In this document: piece after piece, positions 54,681 through 64,000 of the stretch
How the letters are laid out: each line of letters opens with the position of its first letter
Numbering within the stretch: the first letter of the stretch is position 1
Source of the DNA: Heterocephalus glaber
Taxonomy: Eukaryota > Chordata > Mammalia > Rodentia > Bathyergidae
DNA length: 64,000 nt
NCBI RefSeq assembly: GCF_000247695.1
Contig: NW_004624805.1
Coordinates: forward strand, 2,625,586-2,689,585
Reading direction: 5' to 3'
Notes under the pieces: model-generated
Database searches by the model: none
What the model saw: the letters and a program-made list of their open reading frames with translations, nothing else
Told to the model about the DNA's origin: nothing
Program-made: the position numbers and the translations under genes

Positions 54681-57600
54681 GTTTTTGAAATTTATTATTT
54701 TTTGGTATATATTTGCCGTAATGATCACATTCAGCATAGGGAATTTGTACCTATACATAATAGATCTTGTGCTTATAAGTCATATAGGTATGTACCCATA
54801 CATAGTAGATATTCTTCTTTTTTCCCTATCACCTTCCATTCCCTTCAACCCTTCTTCTCCGCCCCATTTCCAAAAGCTTTGCTTCTTTCTTTTTCCTTCC
54901 ATTATCTGTTTTTTCCTTTTTCCCTTTCCCTTCCCCCCTCCTTTGTTCATTTCCCTATTTGAACATGTTCTTCCTACTTCCAAATATCTATCCTCTATTA
55001 TTTTCCATTTGACTTTTTCACACAAGAGAAACAGTATCATATTTAAACCTGTGTGGTGCATCTATTTACCCCAAAATGACTTAAATTTATCCTTTATAAC
55101 AGAATAGTATCCCATTGTATATAAATAGCACATTTTCTTTATTAATCTTTTGATGGGCACCTGGGCTGTTTCCAAGATTTAGCTATTATAAATTGGGCCG
55201 CTTAAACATGGGTGCACATATATCATTGTGGTATGATGCTTTTACCTCTTTCGAGAAGATGCCTAGAAGAGGAATACCTGGGTCAAATGGGACCTGAAGT
55301 TTTTATTTTTTTGAGGTATCTCCGTACTGATTTCCACAGTGGTTGCACCAGTCTACACTCCCACCAGCAGTGGAGAAGGGTTCCTTCTTCCCCACACCCC
55401 TGCCAGCATTTGTTATTGGTTGATTTCTTGATGATAGCCGTTCTTTCTAGAGGTGGAATCTCAGTGTTGTCTTAATCTGCATTTCTCAAATGACCAGTTG
55501 AACATTTTTTCATATATTTATTTGCTGTTTGTACTTCTTCATCTGAGATATTTCTATTCATTTCAGATCTCCATTTTTTGGATTGGGTCTTTAAATTTGG
55601 GGGGAGGGTCTGATTTTTTAAGTTCTTTGTATGTTCTAGATGTTAGTTCTTTTTCTGAGGAGCAGCTGGTAAAATTTTTTCTCCATTCTGTGGGTTGTCT
55701 CTTCACTCTGTTGGTGGTTTCTTTTACTGTGCAAAAGCCTCTTAATTTGATGTGATACCAGTTGTTGATTCTTTGTAAAATTTCCTTTTTGAGTAAAGTT
55801 CTGTTCATAAAGTCTTTGCCTACGTCTGTGTCCTAAAGAGTTTTACATATTCTTTCAGTAGATGGAAGTGTTTCTGTTTTTATATTTAGATCCTTGATCC
55901 ATTTCAATTTTAGTTCAGTGCATGGTGAGAGTTATGGGTCAGGTTCAATCTTCAGCACGGGAAAACCAATTTTCCCAGCATCATTTTATAAAAAGACTGT
56001 CTTCCAATTTGGCCCCTTTGTCAAAGATATGGCAGCTGATTGTACTTAGATTTTTTTCTGCATCTTCTGTTCTGTTGATCTTTGTGTTTTTGTTTTGTTT
56101 TGTTTTCCAATACCAAGCTGTTTTTATCATGGTAGCTCTGTAGCATAATTTCAAATCAGGGACTGTGATGCCCCTACCTTGCCCTTGTTACCCAGAACTG
56201 CTCTTGCTGTTCCTAGGTCCCTTCTGGTTCCATATGAATTTTAGTATTGTTTTCTCCAGTTCTGTGAGATATGCTGTTGGCATTTTGATTGGGATTGCAT
56301 TAAATCTGTGTAACAGTTTTGAAAGTATGGCCATTTTCACTATATTGGTTCTGCCTATTTAAGGACAGAATATCTTTCCATTTTCTGATATCCTCCTTGA
56401 TCTCCTTTTTCAGAATACTGTAGTTGTCAGTATATATGTCTTTCACTTCTTTTATTAGATTGATTCCTAAGTATTTCACTTTTCTTGAAGCTATTGTGAA
56501 AGGTATTATTTGCCTAATTTCTCAGTGAGTTTGTTATTCATTTATAGGAATACTATTTTTTTTTTTTTTTGAGACAAGGTCTCACTATGTATGTAGTTCA
56601 GGCTGGCCTTGAACTCTATATAGTACCCCAGGTTGGCCTCAAACTCATGGAGATCCTCCTGCCTCAGCCTCCCAAGTGCTGGGATTACAGGTGTATACCA
56701 CCAAGCCCAGCTATTGATTTTTGAGTGCTGATTTTGTATCCTATTATACTGCCAAATTTGGTTATTAATTCTAGGAGTCTTTTGGTGGAGTTTTGGAGAT
56801 TTTCTAAGTAGAGTATCATTGTCATCAGCAAATAATGATAATTTAACTTTTTTTCCTATCCATATTCCTTTTATTTCTTTCTCTTGTCTAATTGGTCTGG
56901 CTAATATTTCCAGAACTATATTGAACAGAAGTGGTGATAGTGGGCATCCTTGTCTTGTTTCTGATTTTAGAGTGAAACCTTTCAGTTTTTTACCATTTAG
57001 TATGATGGTGGCTGTTGATTTGTCATGGATGGCTTTTATAGATTGAGATAAAGACTTCCAATTTTCTATAGAGTTTTTATCATGAATGGATGCTGGGCTT
57101 TGTCAAGTGCTTTTTCTGTAGCAAGATGATCATGTGGTTTTTGTTCTTGCTTCTGTTAATGTGATATATTACATTTATTGATTTGCATATGTCGAACCAT
57201 CCCTGCATCCCTGGGATGAATCCTATTCGGTCATGGTGTGTAATCTTGATGATTTGCTGAATTCTGTTTGGCAGTATCTTAATCTATGTTCATTTAGGAG
57301 AGTGCCCTTTAGTTCTCTTTTTTGGTTGAATCCTTCTCTGATTTTGGTATCAGGGTAGTGTTTGTTCCAGGAATGACTTTGGGAATATTGCTTTTCTTTC
57401 TGTTTCATTAGTTTGAGGAATAGTGGCATTAGTTCTTCTCTAAAGTTCTTAGTTTTTCTTTGTTGGTAGTTTCTTTTATTACTTCTTCAATTTCATTGAC
57501 TGATATTAGATTATTTATAATATTTATATCTTCTTGATTCAGCTTTGGTAATTCATATTTATCTAGGAATCTGTCCATGTCTTCTCAGTTTTCCATTTTA

Positions 57601-58841
57601 TTAGAGTACAGGTTCTCAAAGTAGCTACTTACCAGTAATAATAATAGCATCAAACACAGACTGGAAAATGACAAACTATGATAACTAATAATTTGCCACC
57701 TTTAACCATTGGTACAAGATTTATAGTTATATAACAATATCTAAGACAAATCAGAAATTACATGTAAAGAAAATATCCAGTAGGTAGAGCACTTTTACCC
57801 CAAGGGATAAAAATTTAAAAGGGAAGTAAAAGAAGAGAAAGAGAATAGAAGCAAGGTTGAAGGACACAGGAAGATTACTCAAGCTTTGGAAACAGAAGGG
57901 AAAGAAGGAAAAAAACAATTACAAGGGCCCAACCAATGAAAAAACTAAAAAGAATGTTCACACACACACAAAAAACCCAAATGAACAGAAATGAAAACAT
58001 AAAATAAAAAAGAAGAAAAAAATCAGAAGAAATTTTCTCTGTGATTTCAAGCTTGTGATTATCTTCTGGGGTCTATAGTTTTGTGACTGTCCAATTCAGG
58101 GTGTCACTCTGCATTCACTGATAGACAAAGGATGCAGCCAGAACCCAGATCCACACCAGATAATCCCACCAAGGCTGCAGTAGGATTACAGTGGGGTGCC
58201 AGTTCTAGTACTTTCAAATCCACAGAGGTTCAGGCTGATCTTTGCCTCTGGTCATGGGATTGGGGTCATAGGCATTTAGCTTGTAACACTTTGGGTGTCT
58301 CTTCCTGGGCTGAGCATGATTCCCTGATCCTGGACATTTCCTGTGGTTGTCCCTCACCCAGTCACTGTGGGAGTTTAACACTGGGAGCCCTGAGATGAAG
58401 CCAACCCATGGCTTCTGAGTCCCAGGTTCAGTTGGCCCCTCCCTAAAATGGCATCCAAGAAGCATTCTTTCCAGGGGATACAGCAGTCACTTGGACTGGA
58501 GTCACTCACCAGCTATTGTAGCACATGGCATCCACTGCTCTGTTCCACTGGAGCATTTCTCCTTGAAGTCCTCTGGAGTCTTGCTTTTATTGTGTCTCTG
58601 TAGATTCGATCTTCCTTTCTCTTGCCACAGCCAGGAGCTGTGGAGGAAGTGCCGGTTGCCCTCTTTTTCTGTGTTGCAGTCTGTCTCTTCAGTTTCTCTG
58701 TGTGTGCCGTTTTCCCTTCAGGTCCTTCCTGAGTCCCAGGGATCTACCACCCTCCTTCTTTTCTTCCCCAAGTTTGGATTGTGAATCTCGGTGAGGTTGA
58801 TTTGTTGCTGCTTACTGCTTGGCCATCTTCCCAGAAGTCCC
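54681..58841 (-). mobile_element. LINE-1, minus strand, both ends present but ORF1 and ORF2 endonuclease missing
   Basis: On the minus strand the element starts at 58841 with GGACTTCTGGGAAGATGGCC, the typical first bases of a mammalian L1 5'UTR. It then has about 1.2 kb of 5'UTR-like sequence with long pyrimidine tracts. It switches at about 57.64 kb directly into the reverse-transcriptase part of ORF2 (YFENLYSNKMEN, then MPLFLKLM). It continues through the C-terminal part (TVKETTNRVKRQPTEWRKNF) and a purine-rich 3'UTR to about 54681. The flanks tagtgtattattt (54668) and tagtgtatttattt (58842) look like the target-site duplication. ORF1 and the endonuclease are absent, and many stops disable the rest. 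A B1 SINE sits at 56563-56712. Confidence 0.82.
56563..56712 (-). mobile_element. B1 SINE with internal duplication, nested in L1, antisense
   Basis: 'gagacaaggtctcactatgtatgtagttcaggctggcc' with a second 'caggttggcctcaaactcatgg', the rodent B1 tandem duplication, ending 'ctgggattacaggtgtataccaccaagcccagc'. Confidence 0.92.
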
Positions 58842-59130
58842 TAGTGTATTTATTTTCTAAGACCACCAAAAGCATAACCAATCACACATTTAGGAAATTT
58901 TTTAAATACTAGTTTTAGCCTTTCAACTTACTGACAGTTGCTATCAATATCTAATTGTCTAATCCACACTTCAAATTACTTAAGAACACTGGTTTGGTTG
59001 CATATTTCTTATAGTACCACCTTGGTTCAAATGCAGTTCTTTTCTCTGATACGGATTAAATGATAAAGGATCTACTACAATGTGTGGCACATATTTGTTA
59101 ATGAATAAACATTACTCTTTCCCTTATCTT
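58842..59130. other. Short intergenic spacer
   Basis: AT-rich, nothing recognised beyond the presumed L1 target-site copy at its left edge. Confidence 0.4.
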
Positions 59131-59220
59131 TTTTTTTTTTTTCCTTTTGGACCAGGGATCAAACTCGGGTCAGTGTGCTTGTGTAGCAGGCAGTGAAACC
59201 ACTGAGCTAAATCCCTGGCC
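59131..59220 (-). mobile_element. ID-type SINE, antisense, with TSD
   Basis: Poly(T) and 'ggaccagggatcaaactcgggtcagtgtgcttgtg...ccactgagctaaatccctggcccaa', between cccttatctttt and accttatctttt. Confidence 0.92.
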
Positions 59221-59349
59221 CAACCTTATCTTTTCACATTCTTAGCCTGTGATTTTAGTGGTGTTGAGAAAAAGGTACCAAGAAAAATTTGAGAGCTTCC
59301 ATTTAAATCTTTAAATTCCTTCCAAAAGAAAATTTAAAAGTGCATAACA

Positions 59350-60117
59350 TCATAGGCAGAATTCTGCGGTGGCCTCCAAGATTAGTTGTGGAGTATACAT
59401 CCTGTATAAGCCCTTCCTTTTGAGTATGATTATAATCTATGAATATGAATCATCATTCCTGTGATTTAACTGCATTCAGTGGCAAAGATGATGGAATAAT
59501 TTACCTTGTGATTATATGATACAACTCTTTAGCATGCTGAAGAAATTCCTGCTTGCTTTGAAGAAGTAACTTCCATGTTGTAAGAGGGTCACATGGTGTC
59601 TTGGTTACTTTTCTTGTTGCCAAGGCAAACAATGGGACACCCAGTTAAAGGAGGAAAGGTTTATTTGGCTCATGGTTTGTAGGGGTTTCAGTTCATAGTC
59701 GGCTCCAAGGCAGGGTGGCATGGCAGAGGGGCATCGCAGAGGAGAAACAGTCCATGGTGTAGCAGGACAGGCAGAAGGCTGCAAGCAGCAAGCAACAAAA
59801 GCAGAAGCAGTAGCCGGCCTTTCTGCCCCTCATATTCCATCCAGGCTACCTCCTCTTGGGTAGGTAGCACTCACACCTAGGGTGAGGCACCCTTAATCCC
59901 ACTATTGAATCCTCAATCCTGGTATCAGGCATCACACACCCTAATCCAGCCACCTTCAAAACTCCCCACATATGACCAGTGAGGCTTTGGGGAACATCTA
60001 GATACAAGCTACAGCACATGGCTAGGATCTGAGGGTGACCTCCCAGAGATAACAGCAATCCCTGGCAATAACCAACAAGAAGTCAAGGGTAGTATTTCAA
60101 GCCAGAAAGAGAATGAC
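59350..60117 (+). repeat. MLT1-like LTR, plus orientation, split by a younger LTR
   Basis: 'aggcagaattctgcggtggcctccaagatta', 'cctgtgatttaactgcattcagtggcaaagatg' and 'gaagaagtaacttccatg' follow an old MaLR LTR. After the inserted LTR (59597-60016) it continues 'gctaggatctgagggtgacctcc'. Confidence 0.6.
59597..60016 (-). mobile_element. Solo LTR, ERVL-MaLR type, minus orientation, perfect 5-bp TSD
   Basis: The boundaries are set by TSD CATGG at 59592-59596 and 60017-60021. The plus strand runs TGTCTTGGTTAC...CTACAGCA. It shares with the LTR at 19.7 kb the block 'ggaggaaaggtttatttggctca' and 'ctaatccagccaccttcaaaactcccca'. No retroviral genes are present. Confidence 0.85.
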
Positions 60118-60416
60118 ATCTTTTACAGAAGGGTTGCTTCCAGAATACAGGTGCTGTGAAAACTGCTAAAGCCAAAGTGGGAAGAGCAAAGATACCAACT
60201 TTGTCATTACTGGACATATAAACTTGGGCAAGGGTGCCCCTGCTAGCCATCTGATCTACAAATGTGGGATCAAAAAGAACCAACAAAAAATGTGAGAAGG
60301 TGGCTGTTGAGATGGGAAAAGGCTCCTTTATGCACCCTTGGTCACGGACACACTGACAGCAGAATGGGAGCATTGTGTCATCACTGATATCTGCCTGAGG
60401 GGCTTGGAGCCCAAGT
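60118..60416 (+). pseudogene. EEF1A1: EEF1A1 processed pseudogene, 5' part only
   Basis: EEF1A1 is translation elongation factor 1-alpha. The segment starts with the gene's short spliced 5'UTR ('ttccagaatacaggtgctgtgaaaactgctaaagccaaa'). It then reads through the first codons with the initiator ATG changed to GTG (60177). It matches the G1 region ('gtcattactggacatataaacttgggcaag'), then 'ccatctgatctacaaatgtggg' and 'gagatgggaaaaggctcctt', and ends near 'gatatctgcctgaggggcttggag'. The intronless 5'UTR-to-CDS join shows a retrocopy. Substitutions and indels in the GTP-binding loop disable it. The 3' part is missing: an LTR begins at about 60417. Confidence 0.85.
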
Positions 60417-60766
60417 AGTCTTGTTCCTCATCACTGGGACAAAATACGCAGCACCCACAACCTAAAGGGAGGGAGAATTATTTTGACTCTATTTTAGAAG
60501 TTTCAGTCCTTCCATGATCAGCAACAGGATGGAAGGATCTGGACAAAGGAAAGCTTCTCTCCTTGTGGTGGACAGGAAGCAGAGAAGCGGGGGAGCTGCG
60601 GAAGGAGATGTCCTTCCAGGTCATGCCCCCAGGTAGGGCCTCATCCAGTAAGACTCCACCTCCTGACAGCAAGTCAGCTCTGCTGCCCCCATAGTCCAAT
60701 CACCTCTGCCTCTAAGCGCCCGTGGCTTCGGGGGGACACCCCAGATCTAAACCTTAACACTCCTCT
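60417..60766 (-). repeat. MaLR-type LTR, antisense, diverged
   Basis: 'ttcctcatcactgggacaaaatacg...ccttccaggtcatgcccccaggtagggcctcatcc' ending 'ggacaccccagatctaaacc' matches the arrangement of the other MaLR-like LTRs here. Confidence 0.6.
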
Positions 60767-61206
60767 TATCCACAGTTTGGCTTTCTGAGGCTTCCATTAC
60801 CTGAAGTCAACCAGGATCCAAAAATATTACATAGAGAATTCCAGAAATAATTCAGAAGCTTTACATCATCTGCTATTCTGAGCAGCATGGTAAAATTTCA
60901 TACTGTCTCACTTTGTCCTATCTGGGACTTGACCCTTCGTGCAGTTAATCCATGCTCTATATGCTGCCTAGCCAATGGTCACATGGTAGCCTTCTTGGTT
61001 ATCAGATCACCTGTTGCAGTATCACAGGGCTTGTGTGCAAGTAACTTCTTTTACTGAATGGTGACTTCAAAGCACAAGAATAGCGGTGTTGGAAATTCAT
61101 ATACGCCGAAGGGAAGGTGTGAAGTGCTTACTTCAAGTGAAAAGGTGAAAGTATGTACGGTAAGATGTTTTGTGAGCAAGAACACCTTCATTTACCTTTT
61201 ATTATA

Positions 61207-61770
61207 CTATTTTTTGGATCTTAAATGCCCCCCAGAGGTTCATATGCTAAAGGCTTGGTCATCAACCCCTGTCGCTGCTGGGAGGCAGTGGAACCTTTAG
61301 GAGGCGGGGCCTAGCGCAATGCAGTGAGGTCACTGCGAGCGAGTGTGCTTTTTAAGGGGATATCTGGACCTCAGCTCCTTCCTCTCTCTGCTTCCTGGAC
61401 ACCATGAAGCTTCGCTCTGCTGTGAACCCCTTTCCATAAAACAGGAAGAGGTTCTAACTGTGGGCATGACTTGGAAGGGCATATCTCACTCCCCAGCTCC
61501 GCCCTTCTATGCTTCCTGTGTTGCCTTGCCACAGGGTCAAAATGGACACAACAGGAGCCAGGGATTTAGCTCAGTGGTGCCGCCGTCTGCCTCGCAAGCA
61601 GAACGTCCTGAGTTCGATCCCCAGTACCCAAAACCCAAAAAACAAAACAAAAACCCAACAGAACAATTAACTGTGGATAGAAACCTCTGAAACTGAGCGA
61701 AAATAAACCTTTCTTCCTGTAAGTTGTGTTTCCCAAGAGTTTTGTCAGTGACAGAAAGTTGATTAACACA
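61207..61770 (+). mobile_element. Solo LTR, MaLR-like, plus orientation, inside Tigger
   Basis: 'ggatcttaaatgccccccagaggttcatatgctaaaggcttggtc', 'tttaggaggcggggcctag' and 'aaaataaacctttcttcctgtaagttg...gaaagttgattaacaca' give a complete LTR-like order with an AATAAA signal. It carries an ID SINE at 61556-61660. Confidence 0.75.
61556..61660 (+). mobile_element. ID-type SINE nested in the LTR
   Basis: 'gccagggatttagctcagtggtgccgccgtctgcctcgcaagc...gagttcgatccccagtac', with an A-rich tail. It is the innermost layer of a three-level nest. Confidence 0.93.
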
Positions 61771-61955
61771 AGTATATTGTATAATTGTTCTACTGTATTA
61801 GTTATTGTTAATCTCTTACTGTGCCTAATTTATAAATTATCATAGATGTGTATGTATAGGAAAAAATGTTCAGGGTTTGGTACTATCTTCAGTCTCAGGC
61901 ATTTAGTAGGGGTCTTGTAACTTATCCCCCGTGAATAAGGGGTGTCTACTATGGA

Positions 61956-63190
61956 ATACTCTAAGGCAGAAACATTAAAAACAATTAACAGACGCATCTC
62001 AGGATTATGTTCTGATTCTTGCTTTTGTTAGTGGTAAATAAACACTTTTACAGGAGACCCATTATAATGCCAATGAAGGGTATCTTCTGTTAAAATCAGG
62101 GAGCAAATCAAGAAAGAAAACAGAGGAATTGAGGGAAAAGACTGAAAGCATAGGAGAGGATTAAAGAGAAGAGCACGCTGATCTCCCAGTCCTGAGCCTC
62201 TTCCACATGTGCTTTCTTCCTCTTAGGAGGAAAGAGAATTAAGCTTAAAAGAGCAAAGCTCACCTTCTGGGTGAGCCAGGCTACTAAGAAGGCATCTGGA
62301 GGGTCAGTTCTGCAGTATCTGTGTTACAAAAGCTATTCCATATGACTAAAACCAAACCAGCAGTTGGTAATAAAACATTCTGAATAAATCAATTAGTTTT
62401 ATTTTCTTCTGCTGCTGCAGCAGGCTGTGCTATTGCTGTGGGCTAGAAATCTTAGTATGGCTGGTGTTGTCTGAGAACCTAGGACAAAATTAGAATTTGG
62501 CACCAAATACTGGCTTCACAGAAGTTTCTAGAATCTCATTAAATTGATGATTTTTTTCATGTGTCTAAGTGATTTAAGAGCAATGTGCCATAGTGCACAT
62601 TCTTTCTCCCCTTGGACTGAGTCACTGGTTAATGTGTGAAGGAAACACAGATGATGCCTCTTTGGGGGAGTTGGGAAGTTGCTGTGTCTCTTTCAAGAAA
62701 CATTGACTTAATTCACACTCACATCCTATTGCATTGTAAACATGCATTACATGGGCTGGGTGGGCCTCATTGCTAGAGCATTTACTTAGCATACATGAGG
62801 TCCTGAGTTTGATCTCCAGCATATAAAAAGTATTGCATAACACTGTAAAATGACAGTACCTACTACAACGTCACTGTTCCTTCAGTCTGAAAATATCTTC
62901 TGATTCATCTTCCTGCTTATTTCCATTCTTTAGTGAAGTGAGTTTTCTTAAAGTGAAAACTGAAAAATGGAAAATTGGCTTGATGTATTTACTTCTCTAT
63001 GTACATAGAGTTTGATTCCTTACTTTCCCTTACCTTCCACCTCCACTCAATCCGTCAGCATCCTGTGAGCTGTTCCCAGAGCAGCCCAGACATATCCGAT
63101 CCTCATTGTCTCCACCACTGATGCCCTGCTTGGGGGCACAGTCCTGTTGCTGCTCTCTCCACTTCTAATACTGGTTCCCCCTGCCCACTA
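61956..63190. other. Intergenic, no gene seen
   Basis: Ordinary AT-rich sequence with one ID SINE at 62.75 kb and nothing else recognised. Confidence 0.4.
62751..62838 (+). mobile_element. ID-type SINE, diverged
   Basis: 'catgggctgggtgggcctcattgctagagc...gtcctgagtttgatctccagca'. Confidence 0.75.
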
Positions 63191-63199
63191 TGCACAATT

Positions 63200-63605
63200 G
63201 TTAGTGTTAATCTGCTCCAACCGCTGTCACTGAACACCAAGTCTAGGGGCCTTAAACAGCAGAAATGTACTTTTCTTACAGTTTGGGAGGCTACAAATCC
63301 AAGATCGAGGTTGGGTTCTGAACCATCAGGTCTGGCTTTGGTGAGGTTGTTCTTTTTGGCTTGTAGATTGCTGTCTTTTCACTCTGTCCTCTTGTGACCT
63401 TTGCTTAGTGCATGCAGGCAGAGAGAAAAAAATCTCTGTTGTCTGTTCTCTTCTCCTAAAGATAAAGGTACCAGTCCTATTGAATCAGGTCCACCATTCT
63501 GACTTCCTTTAACCTTAATTACCTCCCTGATACAGTCACGCTGGAGGTTGGAGCTTCAGCATATGAACTGGGGAAAGGAGGAAGTACAATTCAGTCCATA
63601 ACAGA
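63200..63605 (-). repeat. MaLR-type LTR fragment, antisense
   Basis: 'gccttaaacagcagaaatgtacttttcttacagtttgggaggctacaaatccaagatcgagg' and 'ttgaatcaggtccacc...cagcatatgaactggggaaa...caattcagtccataaca' are reverse MaLR LTR phrases. Confidence 0.65.
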
Positions 63606-63699
63606 TTGATCTTTAAAAAGCTAAAAGTCAAGTCATGTTTGTTCTCTGGTTAAAGCTCCTTAGCACTCCTGAGAAACTCCTTGCCCTGACTCATAAGGT

Positions 63700-64000
63700 T
63701 CCTGCTTCCATCTTTTCATTTCAGATGCCAATTTTTGAACTGGGTCTTTAAATCTGGGAGGTCTAATTTTTTAAAGTTCTTTATATATTCTAGATAGTAG
63801 TTCTTTGTCTGAGGTACAGCTGCTAAAAGTTTTTTTCCCACATTGTAGTAGCTCTGGTGGTGGTTCTCTTGCAGGGCAGAAGCTTTTTAATAAGATGAGA
63901 TCCCTGTTGTTGATTCTTTGTGCTAGTTCCTGTGTTACTGAGGTTTTGTTCATAAAGTCTTTTCCTATGCCAATGTCTTCAAGAGTTCTACCTAACTTAT
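63700..64000 (-). mobile_element. LINE-1 ORF2 fragment, minus strand, runs off the right edge
   Basis: The minus strand encodes RDLILLKSFCPAREPP and SCTSDKELLSRIYKEL, the C-terminal part of L1 ORF2, broken by frame changes. Confidence 0.85.

Larger units (their letters stand above)
60769..61955 (+). mobile_element. Tigger-like (pogo family) DNA transposon, split by an LTR
   Basis: The left end is 'cctcttatccacagtttggctttc', with 'ggatccaaaaatattacatagagaattccag' after it. An ATG at 61058 starts a remnant of the transposase N-terminus (TSKHKNSGVGN, then SSEKVKV). The right end resumes after the LTR with 'agtatattgtataattgttctactg' and finishes 'tatcccccgtgaataaggggtgtctac'. Internally deleted and non-functional. 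Confidence 0.82.

Noticed and set aside
54780..55061. Lys/Gly-rich minus-strand frame
   Set aside because: It is the purine-rich 3'UTR of the minus-strand L1.

Overview
The window is mammalian nuclear DNA, almost certainly from a rodent. Evidence for this: split genes with GT-AG introns and CpG-island promoters; many tRNA-derived ID-type SINEs; 7SL-derived B1 SINEs (two carrying a tandemly duplicated internal segment); ID-B1 compound SINEs; LINE-1; and ERVL-MaLR-type LTRs. The compound SINEs point to the squirrel- or beaver-related side of rodents rather than mouse or rat. That placement is an inference from the SINEs only. A run of exactly 100 N marks a draft-assembly gap.

Two protein-coding genes can be identified, arranged head to head about 18 kb apart. 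On the minus strand, positions 1-7.8 kb hold the 5' part of MAP3K8 (Cot/TPL2 kinase): its CpG-island promoter with a perfect kappaB site (about 6.5-7.9 kb), candidate noncoding first exons, and the first coding exon (3395-3730, residues 1-112). The kinase-domain exons lie beyond the left edge. On the plus strand, 25.9-47.3 kb holds a complete MTPAP gene (mitochondrial poly(A) polymerase). It has nine coding exons totalling 1728 nt (575 aa plus stop), intact catalytic residues and GT-AG borders throughout. An NRF1-type palindrome lies just upstream of its start codon. The same head-to-head neighbourhood is known in human chromosome 10p11.

The 8-25.8 kb intergenic region contains a GC-rich minisatellite with an assembly gap, MIR and SINE copies, a Tigger DNA transposon, MaLR-type LTRs, two L1 pieces, and a short L1-ORF1-like insertion with a perfect target-site duplication but no poly(A) tail. 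From 47.7 kb to the right edge no active gene is seen. That part holds a MITE-like DNA transposon family, an old L1, a 4.2-kb minus-strand L1 with both ends but lacking ORF1 and the endonuclease part of ORF2, a decayed EEF1A1 retrocopy, and deeply nested LTR, Tigger and SINE insertions.

I found no new biological system. The most useful second-look items are the internally deleted L1, the tail-less ORF1-like insertion, the gap-causing G-rich minisatellite, the EEF1A1 retrocopy, and the promoter motifs linking each gene to its known pathway (kappaB at MAP3K8, NRF1 at MTPAP).
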